Positions 63,501 to 64,000 of a stretch of DNA of 64,000 nucleotides are shown piece after piece. The stretch lies in assembly GCA_038049695.1 (NCBI GenBank), contig CP142453.1, positions 14,217,001 to 14,281,000 of the forward strand, given 5' to 3'. The stretch comes from Cinnamomum chago (taxonomy: Eukaryota; Streptophyta; Magnoliopsida; Laurales; Lauraceae). Numbering within the stretch: position 1 is the first letter of the stretch; every line of letters begins with the position of its first letter. The translations under genes and the position numbers were made by a program. Below the pieces are notes generated by a model that had not been told where the DNA came from, did not search any database, and worked only from the letters and a program-made list of their open reading frames with translations.

Positions 63501-63565
63501 TTTCAGAATAATTTACTTTCAACAGTTTCAGGCAACCTTAATCCCCCCCCAAACGTTACACTCAG
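32738..63565 (+). CDS. LRR receptor-like kinase, subfamily VIII-1 (At1g06840-like), ectodomain exons
   Basis: Thirteen exons: 32738-32837, 34438-34585, 38918-38989, 39144-39215, 47239-47382, 47471-47542, 47709-47780, 53471-53542, 62419-62487, 62611-62679, 62893-62964, 63205-63291 and 63497-63565. All borders are GT-AG and all join in frame (about 372 residues). Exon 1 encodes a signal peptide ([16 protein letters not shown]). Exon 2 is the LRR N-cap with the cysteine pair of [12 protein letters not shown]. The rest are leucine-rich repeats (for example [50 protein letters not shown]), mostly one per 72- or 69-nt exon with phase-2 introns. [16 protein letters not shown] and [10 protein letters not shown] match the juxtamembrane side of At1g06840-type receptors. 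The single-pass membrane segment and cytoplasmic Ser/Thr kinase lie beyond the window. Coding exons have no lesions despite introns up to 8.9 kb. It would sense an extracellular signal at the plasma membrane; the ligand is unknown. Confidence 0.9.
32945..33065 (+). mobile_element. Weak tRNA-SINE-like segment
   Basis: CCCAGGGATTGATCCCTGGG near 32989 resembles a B box (GGTTCGATCCC at most positions) but is also a simple palindrome. TGGTCCAGGAG about 30 nt upstream could be an A box. No target duplication was found, so this is only a candidate. Confidence 0.25.
33438..33593 (+). pseudogene. Fragment of copia reverse transcriptase in receptor intron 1
   Basis: The plus-strand frame reads [11 protein letters not shown]...[11 protein letters not shown]...[14 protein letters not shown] with one internal stop. 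This is the conserved end of copia RT (compare LYLTMTRPDISHAV in copia-1). It is an old fragment in the opposite orientation to the three copia elements in this window. No LTRs were seen next to it. Confidence 0.75.
35174..35675. mobile_element. MITE with long terminal inverted repeats (copy 2)
   Basis: Collinear with the element at 28201-28709: shared TCAATTGAGGACATC, CATTTAAAGCTATTT, TCCTCACGGTGAT, GCATGTAGTGGCT, ATTTGGGTATTTTAAA and GATGTCCTTAATTGAAAACTT. The ends are again inverted repeats. No clear target duplication remains. Confidence 0.78.
36653..36770. repeat. Direct repeat of ATATATGGGGAGTGCT with AT microsatellites
   Basis: ATATATGGGGAGTGCT occurs at about 36654 and 36756, 102 bp apart, each preceded by an (AT)n run. 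Between them AATGCTTTACTAATATAAGAGTTC is itself nearly duplicated (36678-36724). This is probably the end of a MITE plus a local duplication. Confidence 0.6.
37042..37064 (+). repeat. G23 homopolymer
   Basis: Twenty-three consecutive G on the plus strand in receptor intron 2. It can form G-quadruplexes, and its exact length is unreliable in sequencing. Confidence 0.85.
39509..39544. repeat. (CA)18 microsatellite
   Basis: Uninterrupted CA dinucleotides in receptor intron 4, followed by an A run. Confidence 0.95.
40731..40960 (-). repeat. copia-2 downstream (3') LTR
   Basis: 230 bp, preceded by GGAGG. A C-rich tract (minus strand TTGAGGGGGG) beside it at 40961-40969 is the polypurine tract. 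Confidence 0.92.
40967..45066 (-). pseudogene. copia-2 gag-pol, multiply broken
   Basis: gag starts at 45066 ([16 protein letters not shown]). A TAA at about 44779 interrupts gag where copia-3 has a glutamine codon. The next frame (44778-43669) holds a first zinc knuckle [14 protein letters not shown], a second knuckle whose first CxxC is damaged ([14 protein letters not shown]), and the protease motif LDSGASNHM. After a shift near 43700 come the pre-integrase and integrase pieces (43733-43347, 43350-42517), then reverse transcriptase (42520-41879 and 42185-41367, with [12 protein letters not shown]) and RNase H (41434-40967, EAKYRAM and [10 protein letters not shown]). At least five frame breaks or stops mean it cannot make a full polyprotein. 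Confidence 0.92.
45067..45645 (-). other. copia-2 leader with GATGATC iterations
   Basis: Between gag and the primer-binding site. The part next to the primer site (about 45500-45640) has many copies of GATGATC or AGATCA(C/G)AGATGATC. A stretch at 45262-45500 matches the leader of copia-3 (CGTCCCTGTCG, GTGGGGATG, GAAGTGGTC, CAGGCGACCAAGATG). Confidence 0.75.
45646..45657 (-). other. copia-2 primer-binding site
   Basis: The minus strand reads TGGTATCAGAGC directly against the LTR, the initiator tRNA-Met site. Confidence 0.9.
45658..45887 (-). repeat. copia-2 upstream (5') LTR
   Basis: 230 bp, about 96 percent identical to the partner by manual count, followed by target duplication GGAGG. Confidence 0.92.
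45893..47238 (+). other. Remainder of receptor intron 4
   Basis: No gene. TATGGG(G)ATT/GATACG-type short repeats near 45990-46060, then AT-rich sequence to the acceptor ATATGCAG at 47231-47238. Confidence 0.5.
47781..49515 (+). other. First part of receptor intron 7, no element identified
   Basis: AT-rich noncoding sequence. The last 100-300 bases before 49516 may be the internal leader of the truncated copia element whose LTR follows. Confidence 0.45.
49516..49883 (-). mobile_element. Truncated LTR retrotransposon remnant: primer site and one LTR
   Basis: GCTCTGATACCA (49516-49527) is a copia primer-binding site on the minus strand. Directly beside it, a roughly 356-bp LTR-like stretch runs to GTGCTTGACA near 49883, so on the minus strand the LTR would begin TGTCAAGCAC. 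The layout copies that of copia-1, -2 and -3. No gag-pol or second LTR is present. Confidence 0.55.
49975..50560. repeat. 100-bp tandem repeat, three copies, the third split by an insertion
   Basis: TGG(T/C)AGAGATGCT(T/C)TCA(T/C)ACACC begins at 50011, 50111 and 50481. Each is followed by CACG/CACC TTAATATCT and TTGGTTTAATAAGGGCAAT. The upstream half of the third copy ends at about 50211 and its downstream half resumes at about 50470, with the SINE-like insertion between. Confidence 0.8.
50229..50391 (-). mobile_element. SINE-like insertion with 17-bp target duplication
   Basis: The 163-bp body lies between AGAGTTGCTTGCCAGTA (50212-50228) and AGAGTTGCTAGCCAGTA (50392-50408), 16 of 17 matching. 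On the minus strand the head contains GAGTTCGAAACC, a good polymerase III B box, and GGATGGTATCCAAGC upstream of it may be a reduced A box. The size matches the SINE in the GNAT gene, but the sequence is different. Confidence 0.55.
50647..52746 (+). pseudogene. 5'-truncated L1-type LINE in receptor intron 7
   Basis: It begins inside the reverse transcriptase just before the FADD box ([12 protein letters not shown], about 50730-50765). It continues with [20 protein letters not shown] (51115-51190), the region [19 protein letters not shown] (51340-51400) and [18 protein letters not shown] zinc-binding RVT segment follows ([16 protein letters not shown], about 51900-51960), then an RNase H domain (FKLNVDRAV near 52268; [14 protein letters not shown] near 52585-52620). 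It ends TTTATCAATAAAAAAAA. GTGTGGT occurs at both ends (50640-50646 and 52747-52753), a possible short target duplication. Many stops and frameshifts are present. Confidence 0.82.
52754..53470 (+). other. End of receptor intron 7
   Basis: AT-rich noncoding sequence up to the acceptor TTTTTGCAG at 53470. No element was identified. Confidence 0.5.
54027..54249 (-). repeat. copia-3 downstream (3') LTR
   Basis: 223 bp, bounded by CACAA (54022-54026) outside and the polypurine tract inside. Confidence 0.94.
54250..54259 (-). other. copia-3 polypurine tract overlapping the stop codon
   Basis: The minus strand reads TGAGGGGGGG up to the LTR. The TGA is the gag-pol stop codon (54259-54257), so coding sequence runs right up to the plus-strand primer. 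Confidence 0.85.
54257..58417 (-). CDS. copia-3 gag-pol polyprotein, intact
   Basis: 1386 codons. The likely natural start is Met11 (MDKSDIKM, 58387). Order: gag/UBN2 domain (about 20-230); zinc knuckles 242-255 ([14 protein letters not shown]) and 260-273 ([14 protein letters not shown]); aspartic protease D370 (LDSGASNHM); pre-integrase zinc motif H501...C535; integrase D562 (HSDVWG), D625 (RSDSGGEY) and E661 (AERKNR), exactly 35 residues between the last two; reverse transcriptase with KNAFLHGDL (about 987) and YVDD at 1069-1072; RNase H with AYADADWAG (about 1230) and EAEYRAM (about 1274). The end carries [10 protein letters not shown]. All recognised catalytic residues are present and no stop or frameshift interrupts it. 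It would make the Gag particle and the enzymes for copying and integrating the element. Expression is not shown by sequence. Confidence 0.96.
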   Translation of the reverse strand: MKFFSLCLLIMDKSDIKMIRFDGNNYNSWAFQFQIYLEGKELWSYIDGSELIPAEDDKKILAWKTKDAKIKTWLLGSVEHHFILNLRPCKTAREMWDYLKKIYQQGNAARQFQLELDISQFTQGTQSIQEYYNGFRRLWSEYDEIKFAKVSDALLPELLPLQQSSHRDQFLMKLRREFETVRSNLMSRASLPSLDDCLQELLREEQRLVTKTTLEQQGSTEAPLAYVAITRPSPRDISKVQCHNCRKYGHYANQCKAKICRYCKATGHVIEECRKKNRNSTSRNYVQSGPGTSTVSSAPTAYTITTPPYASSDFSGSLQYDSSSQPGSSSQSASPAPLTPEMVNQMIINALASMNITGTDSSLSNTWYLDSGASNHMTSSPITLQNVVPYTGHLTVQAANGDHLPITSVGDTPGPLPLTNVLVSPHLATNLVSVGQLVENNCNVSFSSSGCVVQDQESGEVIARGPKRGRLFSLPMSSVIENKTLHQLFCFFIQNNSRLWHNRLGHPNASTMSTLFQSGLINKPVDSASFECDSCKLGKSKTLPFPHSTTGSTACFDLIHSDVWGIAPTLSHSHFKYFVTFIDDYSRFTWIYLLHSKSDVLNAFKFFVNYVENQFSKCIKTLRSDSGGEYVSKDFQSFLNNKGIISQRTCPYTPQQNGVAERKNRHLLDVTRTLLIESSVPPRFWTEALTTAVYLINRLPSHTIAHLTPHFKLFGHHPVFDHLHTFGCVCFVHLPPTERTKLTAQSRRCAFLGYATNQKGFVCYDPIGRRIRVSRNVVFFENQYFFQTHIDCPHPSSPALLPGFSDQTSVTRFNPAFVYHRRDKPPIADGPPPDPPPTTGSTPTPALRRSSRNSRPPERYGFTHTSLMTTLSSISIPSSYLQAVQQDCWNQAMKEELDALALNHTWDIVECPTTVKPIGCKWIYSIKLKSDGSLDRHKARLVALGNRQEYGIDYEDTFAPVAKMTSVRLLLAIAASQSWPLYQMDVKNAFLHGDLHEEVYMRIPQGVPSPSKRSVCRLRKSLYGLKQAPRAWFETFRGRLCESGFTQSPYDPSLFLCHTSTGVTVLLVYVDDIIITGTDDGMIKSLQASLRTYFHMKDLGPLHYFLGLEVHQSPKGLFVNQHKYTSDLIELAGLHDSSPVDTPVEVNLKLSKTDGDLLPDPHTYRRLVGSLVYLTITRPDISYAVNLVSQFMTAPRHFHLTAVKRIIRYLLSTVSRGLYYPKDNPLHLTAYADADWAGCQDTRRSTTGWCMYLGNSLISWKCKKQARVSRSSTEAEYRAMSSACSEVLWLRGLLSELGFTQTSPTPLHADNTGAIRITENPVFHERTKHIEVDCHFIRDEFKRDVISLPHVPTEFQFADIFTKGLPRPRHQFLVSKLLLYDSPASI
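58418..59483 (-). other. copia-3 leader with internal duplication and GATGATC iterations
   Basis: About 1.07 kb between the primer site and gag. Two diverged copies (about 58600-58975 and 59065-59450) share in order GTGGGGATGGA/TCGGGGATGAA, TATTTTCGCA, GACGGC(T/C)GAGATGAAA, CCTAC(C/T)TCTGATG, CAGGCGACCAAGATG/CAGTCGACCAACATG and CAGGTGGGCCAC. Each ends in a run of GATGATC-type words. copia-2 has only one such copy. Confidence 0.75.
59484..59495 (-). other. copia-3 primer-binding site
   Basis: The minus strand reads TGGTATCAGAGC directly against the LTR end, the initiator tRNA-Met site. Its position fixes the unusual LTR terminus AATAATA. Confidence 0.92.
59496..59718 (-). repeat. copia-3 upstream (5') LTR
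   Basis: 223 bp, one difference from the partner LTR, followed by target duplication CACAA. Confidence 0.94.
59724..62418 (+). other. Remainder of receptor intron 8
   Basis: No gene or element recognised. Contains an AT microsatellite at 60131-60158 and a CACCACCAC tract near 61430. The acceptor ATTTGCAG ends at 62418. Confidence 0.5.
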
Positions 63566-64000
63566 GTATGTCCTTTTTGATAGATGTTCTAGCATCATTT
63601 AATCTCTTTATTCTTAAACTTCAATTGTCGAAACAAGTAATCTGTTCCCATTTCTGATGTTAAGATATGATGTCTAGTACTAGGAGTGTATATAACCATG
63701 GAAAGTGGCATGGGTGCATCACTGGAGAAAGTTATGAATCCTATGCGAAGGCCCCTTCCATTTATATAGTGGGCCTAAAAGTCAGCTGTGTCTGATGTAA
63801 ACCTGGTGGATCTGGACCACGGTTGGTTAGGCCTGTAAATTTATGATGGGCCAGCACCCTTTTCTTATATATAATCCAGTAGCATTAAATTACATTAATG
63901 AGAGAAAAAAGTCTGTACAAGCCATCAAAACCACATTTTGTAGAAGACTAAGCATTCAATCAGATGCAGTGTTCATTCTATTGAGTGAAAAGCAAATGAT

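Overview
This window is nuclear DNA of a flowering plant. Two split protein-coding genes with GT-AG introns lie in AT-rich sequence full of retrotransposons, and both gene products are angiosperm families. The long, repeat-filled introns and the divergent repeats suggest a large-genome woody lineage, possibly a magnoliid. That last point is only an inference. There are no bacterial operons, CRISPR arrays, rRNA genes or clear tRNA genes.

Layout. Positions 1-3190 hold a decayed hAT transposon on the minus strand, cut by the window edge, with a three-copy tandem repeat in its leader intron. Positions 4090-4600 hold a cluster of GGTCGACC motifs. A complete Ty1/copia element (copia-1, minus strand) spans 5343-10772 with matching 5-bp target duplications. 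From 11260 to 15829 are the last six exons of a plastid GNAT acetyltransferase (NSI/GNAT2/SNAT-like, plus strand). Its transit-peptide exon is not visible and probably lies upstream of the window, so copia-1 probably sits in its first intron. A complete but decayed RTE-type LINE with a 16-bp target duplication follows at 17630-20764. Positions 20781-30900 are intergenic, with several tandem arrays and two MITE-like elements.

From 32738 to the window end runs the extracellular half of an LRR receptor-like kinase of subfamily VIII-1 (At1g06840-like, plus strand): a signal-peptide exon, an LRR N-cap exon and eleven LRR-region exons of mostly 69 or 72 nt, all joined by phase-2 introns. The transmembrane and kinase exons lie beyond the window. 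Its introns are inflated by two related copia elements in antisense orientation (copia-2 at 40731-45887, decayed; copia-3 at 54027-59718, with an intact 1386-codon gag-pol frame and LTRs differing at one base), an L1-type LINE, an LTR remnant, SINE-like elements and MITEs.

The two host genes show no functional link. I found no new biological system. The points most worth a second look are the young, apparently intact copia-3 with its non-canonical LTR end, the repeated GATGATC leader downstream of the primer-binding site, the GGTCGACC array, the repeat-filled intron of the hAT element, and several undescribed tandem arrays.
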